DNA of 64,000 bases from Acidobacteriaceae bacterium (lineage in GTDB: Bacteria > Acidobacteriota > Terriglobia > Terriglobales > Acidobacteriaceae): contig PLTV01000391.1 in assembly GCA_003164635.1 (NCBI GenBank), positions 870-64,869 on the forward strand, written 5' to 3'. The notes beneath the pieces were generated by a model, which was given only the letters and a program-made list of their open reading frames with translations, made no database searches and had not been told where the DNA came from. Shown here one piece after another: positions 17,119 through 25,733 of the stretch. A program made the position numbers and the translations under genes. Position 1 is the stretch's first letter. Every line of letters begins with the position of its first letter.

Positions 17119-19092
17119 ATGGACTCCGCGAGCGCGAGACGCAGTCTAATAACTGTCGGAATACTGCCCTTCCTGTTCGGGACGGAGGTGGTTTCGATTT
17201 ATGCCCAGGTTAGCAAGCCTTACGTGGAGCAGGCACTTGCGCAGGCCTCGCGGGACGTTCCGTCGCGGCAGTATCAACTTCAGGAATTCTTATTGAAGCG
17301 GATCCCTCAGCTGCCCGTCCCCGCCACGCCCGCTTCATGGAGTGCGGAAGAGGAGCGAATCCGCAAGCACGTACTTGATGATCTTGTTTATCACGGCTGG
17401 CCTCGTGATTGGATCGATGCCGCTCCACAATTCGAGGAGATGGGGATTATCGAGACCACTCACGGATATCGAATTCACAAACTGCGTTTTGAAGTTGTGC
17501 CCGGCTTCCACTCTACCGCGCTTCTTTATGAGCCGACAAAGATTGTCGGTCGTGTTCCCGCCATTTTGAACCTGCTCGGACATGAGCCGGATGGGATAGG
17601 GGTGGAATACGAACAGAAGCGTTGCATCAATTTTGCCAAGCGCGGCATCATCGCCCTGGACCTTGAGTTCATTGGTTTCGGTGAGCTCGCGAATCCGGGA
17701 AACGCGCACGATTTTGCGTCCCAATTGAACCTCGTCGGTTCGAATGCGCTTGGGCTCTTCTATCTTTCCATGCGGCGAGGATTGGATTACCTGAGTGGGT
17801 TGCAGCAGGTCGATACGTCAAGGATCGGGGTAACCGGTCTTTCGGGTGGTGGATGGCAAACGGTGATGCTAAGCGCTCTGGACCCGAGAGTCGCGGTCGC
17901 GGTGGAAGTGGCCGGAATCGGTTCGCGCGAATCGAACCTCACCCATCCGGTGGATACGGACGAAACTGAAGAGGACGCGCCTGATTTGATGCAGCAGCAA
18001 GACTATCCTGAACTGATTGCATTAAGAGCGCCTCGCCCCACGATGGAGATTCATAACGGCGCGGATAGCTGCTGTTTTCGCGCGCCGTTGGTGAAGCCCT
18101 ATATCTATGACCAGGTGAAGCCATTTTTCCAACTCTACGGGGCTCCAGATAACCTGGCCTGGAGCGAGAACTTGTACCCCGGAACGCACAATTATCAGTT
18201 GGAAAACCGCAATCAAGCCTATCGATTCTTCAGCACGTATTTCAAATTGCCTTTGCTGGATGGCGAGATTTACAGCGACGATGAGATTCGGACGCCGCAG
18301 GAGCTTTCCATCGGGGTGCCTGCCGATAATCTGACCTTCGTCACTTTGGCGAGACACTTGGCAAAGCAGATCCATCATGAATCGCCGTCAACTGATAGTG
18401 AAGCGCGCCAGGCGTGGACAAAGGCAGAACGACAGAAACTGAAATCTGTGGTCCGCTATGAGCCGGTGTCCATCGTACGGGCCTTGCGCGTGGATAATGA
18501 CCGAGCCTTCGATTTTCGCACCCTGTCTTATCGTTTCGATTTTTCCAATGAACTCAGTGCCAACGGCATCTTGCTCCGCGAAGAAGCTGCCCCGGAGGAC
18601 GCGGCGGCGACCATCGTGCTCGATGACAAAGGCTACAAAGCTGCGACAAATCGGGTTACTCAGTACCTCGACCGCGGCGAACAGGTCCTGGCGCTCGATC
18701 TATTTTTCAATGGTGACTTATTGCCCGATCGCGGATCGTGGGAATTACTGACAGACAGCAGCGGTGCTCGTCCGTTGGGTTTAGAGGCCGCGCAGTTAGT
18801 AGCTATTGCACGCTGGCTGCATTCCACTACGGGAAAGCCCGTACAGGTGGAAACAGTTGGAATTCGCAATCAGGTCATTGCTTTGACCGCCGCCGCCATC
18901 GCGCCCGAGGACTTTTCGTTGGTTACGAGCGCAAATGGCATGAAAACCCTGAGCTATTTGATTGATACGCCGGTCCCGTTTCGCTCTGCGCCCGAGCTTT
19001 TTTGTCTCGATCTTTACCGTCACTTCGACATCAATACGCTCGAAGCTCTGGCGGCTCCCACAAAGATCGTCGCCCTCAGTAGTCTGCGTTGA
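17119..19092 (+). CDS. Secreted alpha/beta hydrolase, acetyl-xylan-esterase/dienelactone-hydrolase-like
   Basis: 657-residue hydrolase with an N-terminal hydrophobic segment (about 8-30) likely to be a signal peptide. The alpha/beta fold occupies roughly 115-375. The nucleophile elbow is GLSGGG with Ser242; Asp316 (HNGADSCC) and His357 (PGTHNYQ) are good candidates for the rest of the triad. Related proteins are esterases that deacetylate plant polysaccharides. The last 280 residues form a second domain that I do not recognise, making the protein about twice the usual size. It starts 117 bp after the TonB receptor gene, separated by the large hairpin, and is followed 129 bp later by the PQQ-type propeller gene. 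A role in removing ester groups from an imported or extracellular glycan is inference. Confidence 0.8.
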   Translation: MDSASARRSLITVGILPFLFGTEVVSIYAQVSKPYVEQALAQASRDVPSRQYQLQEFLLKRIPQLPVPATPASWSAEEERIRKHVLDDLVYHGWPRDWIDAAPQFEEMGIIETTHGYRIHKLRFEVVPGFHSTALLYEPTKIVGRVPAILNLLGHEPDGIGVEYEQKRCINFAKRGIIALDLEFIGFGELANPGNAHDFASQLNLVGSNALGLFYLSMRRGLDYLSGLQQVDTSRIGVTGLSGGGWQTVMLSALDPRVAVAVEVAGIGSRESNLTHPVDTDETEEDAPDLMQQQDYPELIALRAPRPTMEIHNGADSCCFRAPLVKPYIYDQVKPFFQLYGAPDNLAWSENLYPGTHNYQLENRNQAYRFFSTYFKLPLLDGEIYSDDEIRTPQELSIGVPADNLTFVTLARHLAKQIHHESPSTDSEARQAWTKAERQKLKSVVRYEPVSIVRALRVDNDRAFDFRTLSYRFDFSNELSANGILLREEAAPEDAAATIVLDDKGYKAATNRVTQYLDRGEQVLALDLFFNGDLLPDRGSWELLTDSSGARPLGLEAAQLVAIARWLHSTTGKPVQVETVGIRNQVIALTAAAIAPEDFSLVTSANGMKTLSYLIDTPVPFRSAPELFCLDLYRHFDINTLEALAAPTKIVALSSLR

Positions 19093-19221
19093 AAACGGTA
19101 GTTTATGCTCAACTGGATGCACCGCGACAAGATGCTTCTTCGTTGTTATGCCGTTCGCTGGGCCTCTCAACGAATGGGTAAATTGGAAATGCGAACTATC
19201 GAGATAAGTCACGGGACCAAT

Positions 19222-21045
19222 ATGAGCTGTATCGTGTGCATTGCAACGTCCTTGTTCTGCCTGACGGCGCCGATCGCGGCCTCTGCGCAGGTGGACGTGT
19301 TGACGAACCACAATGATCGAGAACATACAGGCGCGACCTTAAGCGAGACCGAACTCACCCCTGCAAATGTCAATGCCAGGCTGTTTGGCATGCTCTTCAA
19401 GCGGGTGGTTGACGATCAGGTTTATAGCCAGCCTCTGCTTGCGACGAACGTAAAGATTGCGGGCGGCTGGCATGATGTCGTGTATGTGACCACGGTCAAC
19501 AATAGTGTGTATGCGTTCGATGCCAACGACGCGGCAGCGACAGCTCCTCTTTGGCACGTGAACTTTGGGACGCCTGCCAGCGTCAACGATGCAAACTTCG
19601 GCTGCACTGACATCAATGACAAGATGGGCATCATTGGCACCCCGGTCATCGATCCCGAAAAGACCACGTTATATGTGGTGGCGCTGACAAAAGCTGGTGG
19701 CGGCTTCTTTCAGCGCCTTCATGCACTGGACCTTACCACTGGCGCCGACCTGCCCAACAGCCCGACTACCATTGATGGTCCTGGTTTTGACCCGCTGATG
19801 CAAAACCAGCGCACGGCGCTTGTTCTTTCCGGTGGGAATGTGTTGATCGGCTACGCTTCGCATTGCGACAAAGACCCCTATCACGGATTTCTATTCGGCT
19901 ACGACCAAACATCGTTGAATCAGGTGGGTGTATTTAATACTTCGCTGGGCGGAGAGGGAGCGAGCATCTGGCAGTCTGGTCAGGCGCCTTCCGTGGATGA
20001 GAAGGGCGACATCTACTTCATCACCGGAAACGGCAGTTGGAACGGCACTACGCAATTCAGCGAGAGCTTTATCAAACTCGATACTGATATGCATCTGCTG
20101 GATTGGTTTACTCCCACCAATCACCTTCAGCTCGATAAGGATGACAATGACCTGAACTCTTCCGGCGCCGTCCTGATTCCAGGAACGCACCTGGTGATAG
20201 GAGGTGGCAAGGAGGGTGTACTTTACAGCATCGATACCGAACACTTGGGCCACTTAGGGGATGAGCACGCCGTCCAGCACTTTCGCGTAACCAGTTCGCA
20301 TCTGCATAGCATGGTTTATTGGAAGAGCGCGAGGAATGGCGATGTGCTGTATCTGTGGGGGCAGCGAGACCGGGCGCGCGCTTACCGGCTCGTCGGGAAC
20401 AAGTTTGAAGAGACGCCATTCATGATTCGCCCGGACATCAATGATGGTCACCCCGGGGCGATGCTTTCTCTATCGGCTAGCGGTGGGAAGAACGGAATTC
20501 TCTGGGCAGCGATTCATGCTACGGGTGATTCCTGGAATGAGTCCCGTCCTGGCATTTTACATGCTTACGACGCGGATGATATCAATCACGAGCTTTGGAA
20601 TTCGCTACTGAACCCGCGACGGGACGACTGCAATAATTACTCCAAGATGGCGCCCCCCACAGTTGCGAATGGAAAAGTTTATCTCGCCAGCTTTGGCACG
20701 GAAAATGTGGGAACGGGACAGTTGTGCGTTTACGGATTGCTTCCCAATGGCCCTCCTCCTGAGGCTCCTATCGGTGTTCGTGCCATAAACAAGGGGCGGT
20801 TCGTCGAAGTGTCGTGGCGTCCGGTGCCTGAGGCAAAAACCTACACCGTAGTGTGCACGCTAGGCAGCGCGCACAGGGTTGTTTCGGGATTAACGCGTCC
20901 AGAACTCATCGATCCTGGGATCAACACAGGAGTGGTGCAATATGTAGTCAGGGCGGTCAATGCAAATGGACAGAGCATCCCATCGGCGACGGCACGCGCC
21001 GCAATCGATGTCGCTCCCACTCGTCACAGGATGAAAATGAACTGA
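19222..21045 (+). CDS. Secreted PQQ-type beta-propeller protein with C-terminal FN3 domain
   Basis: 607 residues from the ATG at 19222, which opens a clear signal peptide (MSCIVCIATSLFC...ASAQ). The body has repeats of the type DVVYVTTVNNSVYAFDAND and TTLYVVALTK, typical of PQQ/quinoprotein-like beta-propellers, but I see no evidence that PQQ is bound. A fibronectin type III domain lies near the C terminus (from PIGVRAINKG to the end of the conserved YVVRAVNANG segment). The open frame extends 39 codons further upstream, overlapping nothing, but those codons look non-coding. The protein is probably periplasmic or extracellular and its role is unknown. It is co-directional with the hydrolase and converges with the DeoR-family gene. 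Confidence 0.82.
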   Translation: MSCIVCIATSLFCLTAPIAASAQVDVLTNHNDREHTGATLSETELTPANVNARLFGMLFKRVVDDQVYSQPLLATNVKIAGGWHDVVYVTTVNNSVYAFDANDAAATAPLWHVNFGTPASVNDANFGCTDINDKMGIIGTPVIDPEKTTLYVVALTKAGGGFFQRLHALDLTTGADLPNSPTTIDGPGFDPLMQNQRTALVLSGGNVLIGYASHCDKDPYHGFLFGYDQTSLNQVGVFNTSLGGEGASIWQSGQAPSVDEKGDIYFITGNGSWNGTTQFSESFIKLDTDMHLLDWFTPTNHLQLDKDDNDLNSSGAVLIPGTHLVIGGGKEGVLYSIDTEHLGHLGDEHAVQHFRVTSSHLHSMVYWKSARNGDVLYLWGQRDRARAYRLVGNKFEETPFMIRPDINDGHPGAMLSLSASGGKNGILWAAIHATGDSWNESRPGILHAYDADDINHELWNSLLNPRRDDCNNYSKMAPPTVANGKVYLASFGTENVGTGQLCVYGLLPNGPPPEAPIGVRAINKGRFVEVSWRPVPEAKTYTVVCTLGSAHRVVSGLTRPELIDPGINTGVVQYVVRAVNANGQSIPSATARAAIDVAPTRHRMKMN

Positions 21046-21055
21046 GTAACTAGAT

Positions 21056-21069
21056 AGCCCCAGAGGGCT
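21056..21069. terminator. Short hairpin between convergent genes
   Basis: AGCCC-CAGA-GGGCT, a 5-bp stem with a tetraloop, fills the short gap between the propeller gene and the DeoR-family gene. It may work as a bidirectional terminator; no T-run follows. Confidence 0.3.
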
Positions 21070-21071
21070 TG

Positions 21072-21929
21072 CTACACGAGGATTAGATTGCAGCCTACGG
21101 CGCGCAGTTTCGTCTGGACCTCCTCGTCGAGGCCGGTATCGCTGATGATGGTGTCGATCTCGTTAAATGGCGCTATGCGGGTCATGCTGCGCTTTGAAAA
21201 CTTGCTGGAATCGGCGACCAAAATGATCTCGCGCGAAATCCGAAGCATCGCCCTGTTGACCATTGTTTCTTCCAAGTTTGCTCCGCTCACACCAAAATCC
21301 AAATCACATCCGGCCCCGCTGAGAAACAACTTGTCTGCCGAAAACTGATCGAACATTTCCTCGGTGAAGCGTCCGCTAATTGATGCGGATTCTCCACGCA
21401 CCGTCCCTCCAACAATGAAGACCTGTATGCCGCGCGCATCCAACAGCTCCGCGGCGATATTTACACCGTTGGTGATGACCTGAACGCCCTGCAACTTCTT
21501 TATCTGCCGGGCGATTTCGAGCGTGGTGGTGCCTGAATCCAGAATGATTGTTTCGCCATCGTGGACTAGGGAGACTGCCATGGCCCCGATGCGCCGCTTC
21601 TCGTCGGAAAACGCCTTCAGACGCTCCACAACAGGCGATTCGCGCAGGATTTTATCCGGCAGTACCGCTCCGCCATGCGAGCGAAGCACCAGACCCCGCT
21701 GATGAAGTTCATTTAGATCGTTGCGGATTGTGACCGCGGATGTCTTGAAGCGTTTGGTTAGCAGGTTGACTTTCACTCGACCTGCACTGCGTACGATCTG
21801 CAGGATCTGTGTCCGCCTCTCCTCAGCCATCATTCCATCTATTGGCGACTCGGAAACAGAGGTTTCCATGGTCGGTTCGTGGTGGATTGTTTTCTCGGCC
21901 GGATCCAATATCGGGCTGTCCTTCGCCAT
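21072..21929 (-). CDS. DeoR-family transcriptional regulator
   Basis: DeoR/GlpR/AgaR-type repressor of 285 residues from the ATG at 21929, preceded by GAGG at six bases; a TTG two codons earlier lacks this. The N-terminal winged helix-turn-helix is ERRTQILQIVRSAGRV...SAVTIRNDLNELHQRGLVLRSHGGAVL, including the family RxDLxxLxxxGxxxRxHGGA signature. The C-terminal sensor domain shows ILDSGTTTLEIA, the sugar-phosphate-binding loop of DeoRC domains. About 30 residues before the helix-turn-helix are a non-conserved extension. Such proteins repress sugar operons and release DNA when a phosphorylated sugar binds. It is the natural candidate to bind the CGAAA/TTTCG inverted repeats upstream of the sugar operons, receptor 1 and the gene at 22066-23634. 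Confidence 0.92.
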   Translation of the reverse strand: MAKDSPILDPAEKTIHHEPTMETSVSESPIDGMMAEERRTQILQIVRSAGRVKVNLLTKRFKTSAVTIRNDLNELHQRGLVLRSHGGAVLPDKILRESPVVERLKAFSDEKRRIGAMAVSLVHDGETIILDSGTTTLEIARQIKKLQGVQVITNGVNIAAELLDARGIQVFIVGGTVRGESASISGRFTEEMFDQFSADKLFLSGAGCDLDFGVSGANLEETMVNRAMLRISREIILVADSSKFSKRSMTRIAPFNEIDTIISDTGLDEEVQTKLRAVGCNLILV

Positions 21930-22065
21930 TCTCAACCTCGATCTTCCCTGCTATAGCCCCGCTAATCCAGTTTAATTGTCAAAATGAGGGAACGAGAAGA
22001 AAAGAAAAGAGACCGAAGAACAATCGGCAATGTTGAAGTACTTCGTTCCATTGCAATCAAACCTG

Positions 22066-23634
22066 CTAACCCATGTTGGAACGCAGAGTGAGCGATCCAT
22101 CTTCGTTGAGTTCTTGATGACAAGCCCAACGCACCGGATATCGCATTCCTTTCACTTCGATTTCCGCGCTAAGCTTCAGGCGTTGCCAATTTGTCTCCCT
22201 GGGAAGAACAAACTGAGCTTGCCGGATTTTGCCGGGCAACGGATAGCCGGCATCCAGGCATCCGCTGCAAAGGGCCTTTCCATCCTCACTCTCGACCGTT
22301 ACGCGCAACACGCCCGGAACCCCGGCAATGCCGTCATTGGCGAAGCCCACAATCAACCCCGCAAAGCCGTCATTCAGATAACTCCACAGGAAGGACGGCC
22401 GCACTTGATAGCCGATTCGGCGATTGATCCGGTCGAACCATAACGGAGAAGCCTGGTAGGAACGCTCAAGATTCTTTGCGCTGATCTGATGGAAGTTCCA
22501 AAGCGACCAATAATTCGCGCCGACATCCATGACGTGAGCGATCATATTCTCCGCCGGCGAGATGCCCTCCACGCGATTGCTCGGGTCCGGGGCTTTGCCT
22601 GGCAGCCCTTGCTCGAGGAGCGCAGCGATCCACGGTGGCCGATTGCTGAGAGCTTCAATTTGCTCGTTCTCAATAAAGATGGTGTCGCTGCGAATCCAGT
22701 TATTGCTGCGTACCGAGCGGTCGAGCAATTCGGAATTCCCGACGCGGCTGAAATCCGGCTGCGTATTCGTAAGCAATGGAGTTTTCGTGAAGCCTTCTAG
22801 TTGCAACTGGAGCATCTCAATCCAGGTACGTTCCGCAGTCTGATAGTCAGGGAATGGGCTGTTGCTGAAAGGCCACGTATGGCCTTCGCCCCAAAATCCA
22901 TACATGAACGTATCAATAAACTCGATAAGTGGATTTCCGTTAAACTCCGCTGCAAGCAGGCCTACGAGTTCACGAAAGGCTTGTTGAAAAGACGGATGAT
23001 CAAAGCGAGGCTGATAGCGTGAATGAGGATTATCTAAAAAGCGCTGTGCAGCGGCCTTATCTTGCGGGTTGGTAAGAAGCAGATCCACCTTCGGCACGCG
23101 GTCAAGCACAAAGTCAGGAAGAGCTGGTGCGCGCAAGTAATCCGGTGCGCTCATTTGGATACGCAAGCCAACTCTCTTGTTATTTTTCCTAGCCAGGTCG
23201 AGAACGAGTTTCAGATAATCGGGAAGCTCCAAACGGCCGGTGCGAGGCTGAACTTCTCGCCATGTGGGTCGAACATAGAGCTGCTGACCCAGGGGAAACA
23301 GGACCAGATCTTCAATGGCCTTCAAAACATCGTCCGACTTGATCTCTTCTGTTCCCATATCGGCCGTGACGTAGGTAACCAGGCCTCTTCCGTAGTTCGA
23401 GACCGCCTCCTCTGAAGGTGTTGTGGTCATCACCACTTCATCGCCGGGGATGGCCGCATCGGGCGCATATTGCGGAAAGGGTCCCTGGTTGAGGCGATCG
23501 GTGACGGGGGGCCCGGAGCCAAAATCGTAGTTCCCCCAGTTATGCGCGCGCACCGCTGCATGCGCAGGCCCCCCACTCATCTTGAGAGCGCCGTACACCG
23601 CGATGCCGTTTTTCAGAAAGTCTCTGCGCTTCAT
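22066..23634 (-). CDS. Tat-exported protein, possible clan GH-A glycosidase
   Basis: 522 residues with a Tat signal (KRRDFLK, 2-8). The middle resembles a TIM-barrel glycosidase of the beta-galactosidase/DUF4832 kind: a WREVQPRTG segment early in the barrel, then FMYGFWGEGH, where the Glu could be an acid/base residue, and later FIENEQ, a possible nucleophile strand. A beta-sandwich-like C-terminal region begins near GYQVRPSFLWSYLNDGFAGL. I do not recognise the exact family, and glycosidase activity is inference. Its predicted promoter (23777-23805) and a perfect 9-bp CGAAA/TTTCG-type inverted repeat (23712-23740) tie it to the sugar regulon. It lies upstream of the DeoR-family gene on the same strand with 136 bp between them. 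Confidence 0.82.
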   Translation of the reverse strand: MKRRDFLKNGIAVYGALKMSGGPAHAAVRAHNWGNYDFGSGPPVTDRLNQGPFPQYAPDAAIPGDEVVMTTTPSEEAVSNYGRGLVTYVTADMGTEEIKSDDVLKAIEDLVLFPLGQQLYVRPTWREVQPRTGRLELPDYLKLVLDLARKNNKRVGLRIQMSAPDYLRAPALPDFVLDRVPKVDLLLTNPQDKAAAQRFLDNPHSRYQPRFDHPSFQQAFRELVGLLAAEFNGNPLIEFIDTFMYGFWGEGHTWPFSNSPFPDYQTAERTWIEMLQLQLEGFTKTPLLTNTQPDFSRVGNSELLDRSVRSNNWIRSDTIFIENEQIEALSNRPPWIAALLEQGLPGKAPDPSNRVEGISPAENMIAHVMDVGANYWSLWNFHQISAKNLERSYQASPLWFDRINRRIGYQVRPSFLWSYLNDGFAGLIVGFANDGIAGVPGVLRVTVESEDGKALCSGCLDAGYPLPGKIRQAQFVLPRETNWQRLKLSAEIEVKGMRYPVRWACHQELNEDGSLTLRSNMG

Positions 23635-23711
23635 TGTGCTCGGTAATTCTTTGGATCACTTGTGGCTTTCAATCAGCACCGCCGCCATTTTGCCGCATGA
23701 GACACACAAAA

Positions 23712-23740
23712 GAAAACGAAACTCCGATATCTTCGTTTTC
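23712..23740. promoter_or_regulatory. Candidate operator 4 (GAAAACGAA-N11-TTCGTTTTC)
   Basis: Perfect 9-bp inverted repeat about 80 bp upstream of the Tat-exported protein. It contains ACGAAAC, as does operator 2, and lies some 30 bases downstream of the predicted start site, where a bound repressor would block elongation. Confidence 0.5.
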
Positions 23741-23776
23741 CTGCGACATTCCGCCAAGCTGTACCCGATAGTTGTT

Positions 23777-23805
23777 CTTATATATCTATTGCTTTACGTT
23801 GTCGA
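23777..23805 (-). promoter_or_regulatory. Predicted promoter of the gene at 22066-23634
   Basis: On the minus strand TCGACA (23805-23800), a 17-base spacer, then TATAAG (23782-23777; five of six matches). The leader would be about 135 bases and contains candidate operator 4. Confidence 0.5.
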
Positions 23806-23894
23806 GTGGAAGATTCTTCATCTCGTGCGACCGTCCTGCCGGATTCCCTGTCAGCATCGGCCGGCCGTTAAGCATTCTGGCAATGCTTTGTTTG

Positions 23895-25727
23895 CTACTC
23901 GCGGGTGAGTTCGACGCGCCGGTTGCGTGCGCGTCCCTCAAGCGTGTCATTGGTCTCGATGGGACGGGACGCGCCGAAGCCATTGGTCGAAAGCCGTTCC
24001 GGAGCGATGTGGTAGCGATCGACCAGCGCCTGCTTCACAGCAGCGGCCCTGCGTTTCGATAAGTCGAGGTTATAGGCATCCCCGCCGATGTTATCCGTGT
24101 GGCCTTCAACGGTCAGCTTCCAATCGGGATTGTCGGTCATGGCCTGGACAATTTCTTTGAGCACCTTCTCTGACTCCGGCTTGATGGTGTCTTTGTTGAA
24201 GTCGAAGTAGATACCGTAAGTGACTGCGCGTTTCTGCTCTGCGAGCTGCTTTTCAACCGTGTTAACCGCTTTCGCGACCTTGAAGTCGATTTTTACGACT
24301 TCGAGGCGGAACTTACCGTCGTGATAAACAGGATCTTTCACTCTCCAAAGAAGCACGAGTGGATCAAGAGGATCGTCGATGACATAGAGCTCGGACTGAG
24401 AGTGGTTGGGCCGATACTTCCTGGGTCGCGGGTCTGGACTTGGGGAGTCGGTAATTCCAGCTAAATGGATGGCGGGTAGAGTGACGCGCTCATCGTTCAC
24501 AATCATTGGATACGGAACGTCTTCGGGTTCGACGCGGGTGAGAACCCCAACATCGTGATACGGCTTTTCCGCATCGTCGTAGGATTGGAAACTCAGGTAG
24601 TCCATCGAGATTTTTCCCGTAGATTTGATCTCGCCGAAGGACTTATCAGACAGCCGAAGTCGCGTTGCGCCGTGAACGAGTGGCGGAACGTGGGTACCAT
24701 TCTCAGTGATGTACTTGATGCCGGAACGAACGTCATCGTTGCAGACGGTTGTCTGATGGCTGCTGGCCCCCTGCTCGCTTCCGTCGTCCTGCTTGAATTT
24801 GGGGGTGTCACTCGTCAATTCAAGAGAAGCCGGCGTGAGCTCCCTGATCGAAAGGGTGCTTTCCACGTCTTGATAGACAATGCCCCATGAGTTTGTGATG
24901 ACGGTTCCTTGCTCAAGTGGAATGCGCGCTCCCGTCTGAGCCGGATAGGGCGCAGGCGCACAAGGCTCGACGTGATCGCGTTCCGATACCGACTCAACTG
25001 GATCGCCTTGATCCTGGTCGCCATTGATCATGCTCGCGAAGCCCTCGAGCAGTCCGGCCGCGCCGTTTGGCGGATTTGCTGCGGGAGTTCCGGGCTTTTC
25101 GTCACTGTGGCCGGGCGTCGAAGGAACATCTGCCTGTCTCCCCTCAGGCAACGCAGCGTCCGCCTGGTGCAGCAAGGCAGTCGCTTTCTGCTTGACCTTG
25201 TAACCCACGTAGACAACTCCACCAACCACGAGCACGGCGATCAACGCAAGAACTGCGAGCCCGATCAGCAGCGCAGGCAGACAACTGCTTTTGGAACTCG
25301 TAGTCGGTTGCACCGGTGCAACACCGGCCGGAACTGGAGGAGTCGGCCTCCAGTTGGCGGCAGGTTGCGGTTCTGGCGCGACCGACGGCGATACAGGCGG
25401 CGCCTGGCGTTGGACAGGAGGGACCTGCGCGGGCGTAGGAGCCATCGACTGCCACTCATCCGCAGGCGCAACTTCCGCGGGCCGAGAGGGAGCATCTGAA
25501 ATCGTAGTGCCAATTGCCTCCCACTCCCCCTGCGGTGGCGGAGCTGCCGAAACAGGGCTCGTCAGCCATTCTCCTGCCAGGGACGCCTCCGCCTTCTCCG
25601 CAGGCGGCGCATCCGCTGGCTGCGCTGGCACGCTCGTTGCCAGTGCCGTAGCCACTGGACTGCCGCATCCAGTGCAGAACTTAAGACCAGACTCGAGCGG
25701 ATTGCCGCATTTCGTGCAAAAGTTCAT
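23895..25727 (-). CDS. Zinc-ribbon, membrane-anchored OmpA-domain protein
   Basis: 610-residue protein with unusual architecture. A cytoplasmic zinc ribbon (Cys4, 7, 18, 21) is followed by a Pro/Ala-rich linker, one transmembrane helix (about 150-174), a periplasmic region without recognised folds, and a complete C-terminal OmpA peptidoglycan-binding domain (505-610) with YFDFNKDTIK, VEGHTDNIG, LSKRRAAAV and RNRRVEL. The juxtamembrane VGGVVYVGYKVKQKA is nearly repeated in the protein at 28640-29626. It likely anchors an inner-membrane complex to the cell wall; the ribbon may bind a cytoplasmic partner. It is the last gene of the eight-gene minus-strand cassette, starting 6 bp after the stop of the lipoprotein gene, so coupled translation is likely. 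No partner or substrate can be named. Confidence 0.9.
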   Translation of the reverse strand: MNFCTKCGNPLESGLKFCTGCGSPVATALATSVPAQPADAPPAEKAEASLAGEWLTSPVSAAPPPQGEWEAIGTTISDAPSRPAEVAPADEWQSMAPTPAQVPPVQRQAPPVSPSVAPEPQPAANWRPTPPVPAGVAPVQPTTSSKSSCLPALLIGLAVLALIAVLVVGGVVYVGYKVKQKATALLHQADAALPEGRQADVPSTPGHSDEKPGTPAANPPNGAAGLLEGFASMINGDQDQGDPVESVSERDHVEPCAPAPYPAQTGARIPLEQGTVITNSWGIVYQDVESTLSIRELTPASLELTSDTPKFKQDDGSEQGASSHQTTVCNDDVRSGIKYITENGTHVPPLVHGATRLRLSDKSFGEIKSTGKISMDYLSFQSYDDAEKPYHDVGVLTRVEPEDVPYPMIVNDERVTLPAIHLAGITDSPSPDPRPRKYRPNHSQSELYVIDDPLDPLVLLWRVKDPVYHDGKFRLEVVKIDFKVAKAVNTVEKQLAEQKRAVTYGIYFDFNKDTIKPESEKVLKEIVQAMTDNPDWKLTVEGHTDNIGGDAYNLDLSKRRAAAVKQALVDRYHIAPERLSTNGFGASRPIETNDTLEGRARNRRVELTRE

Positions 25728-25733
25728 GGGATG

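Noticed and set aside
19222-21045. PQQ-dependent dehydrogenase
   Set aside because: The propeller repeats resemble quinoproteins, but I see no PQQ-binding disulphide or catalytic residues, and there is an FN3 domain at the C terminus.
21989-22049. GGAACGA...TCGTTCC inverted repeat near the DeoR-family gene
   Set aside because: Arms are 7 bp and nearly 50 bases apart, and they do not contain CGAAA/TTTCG halves, so it is weak as an operator of the same set.
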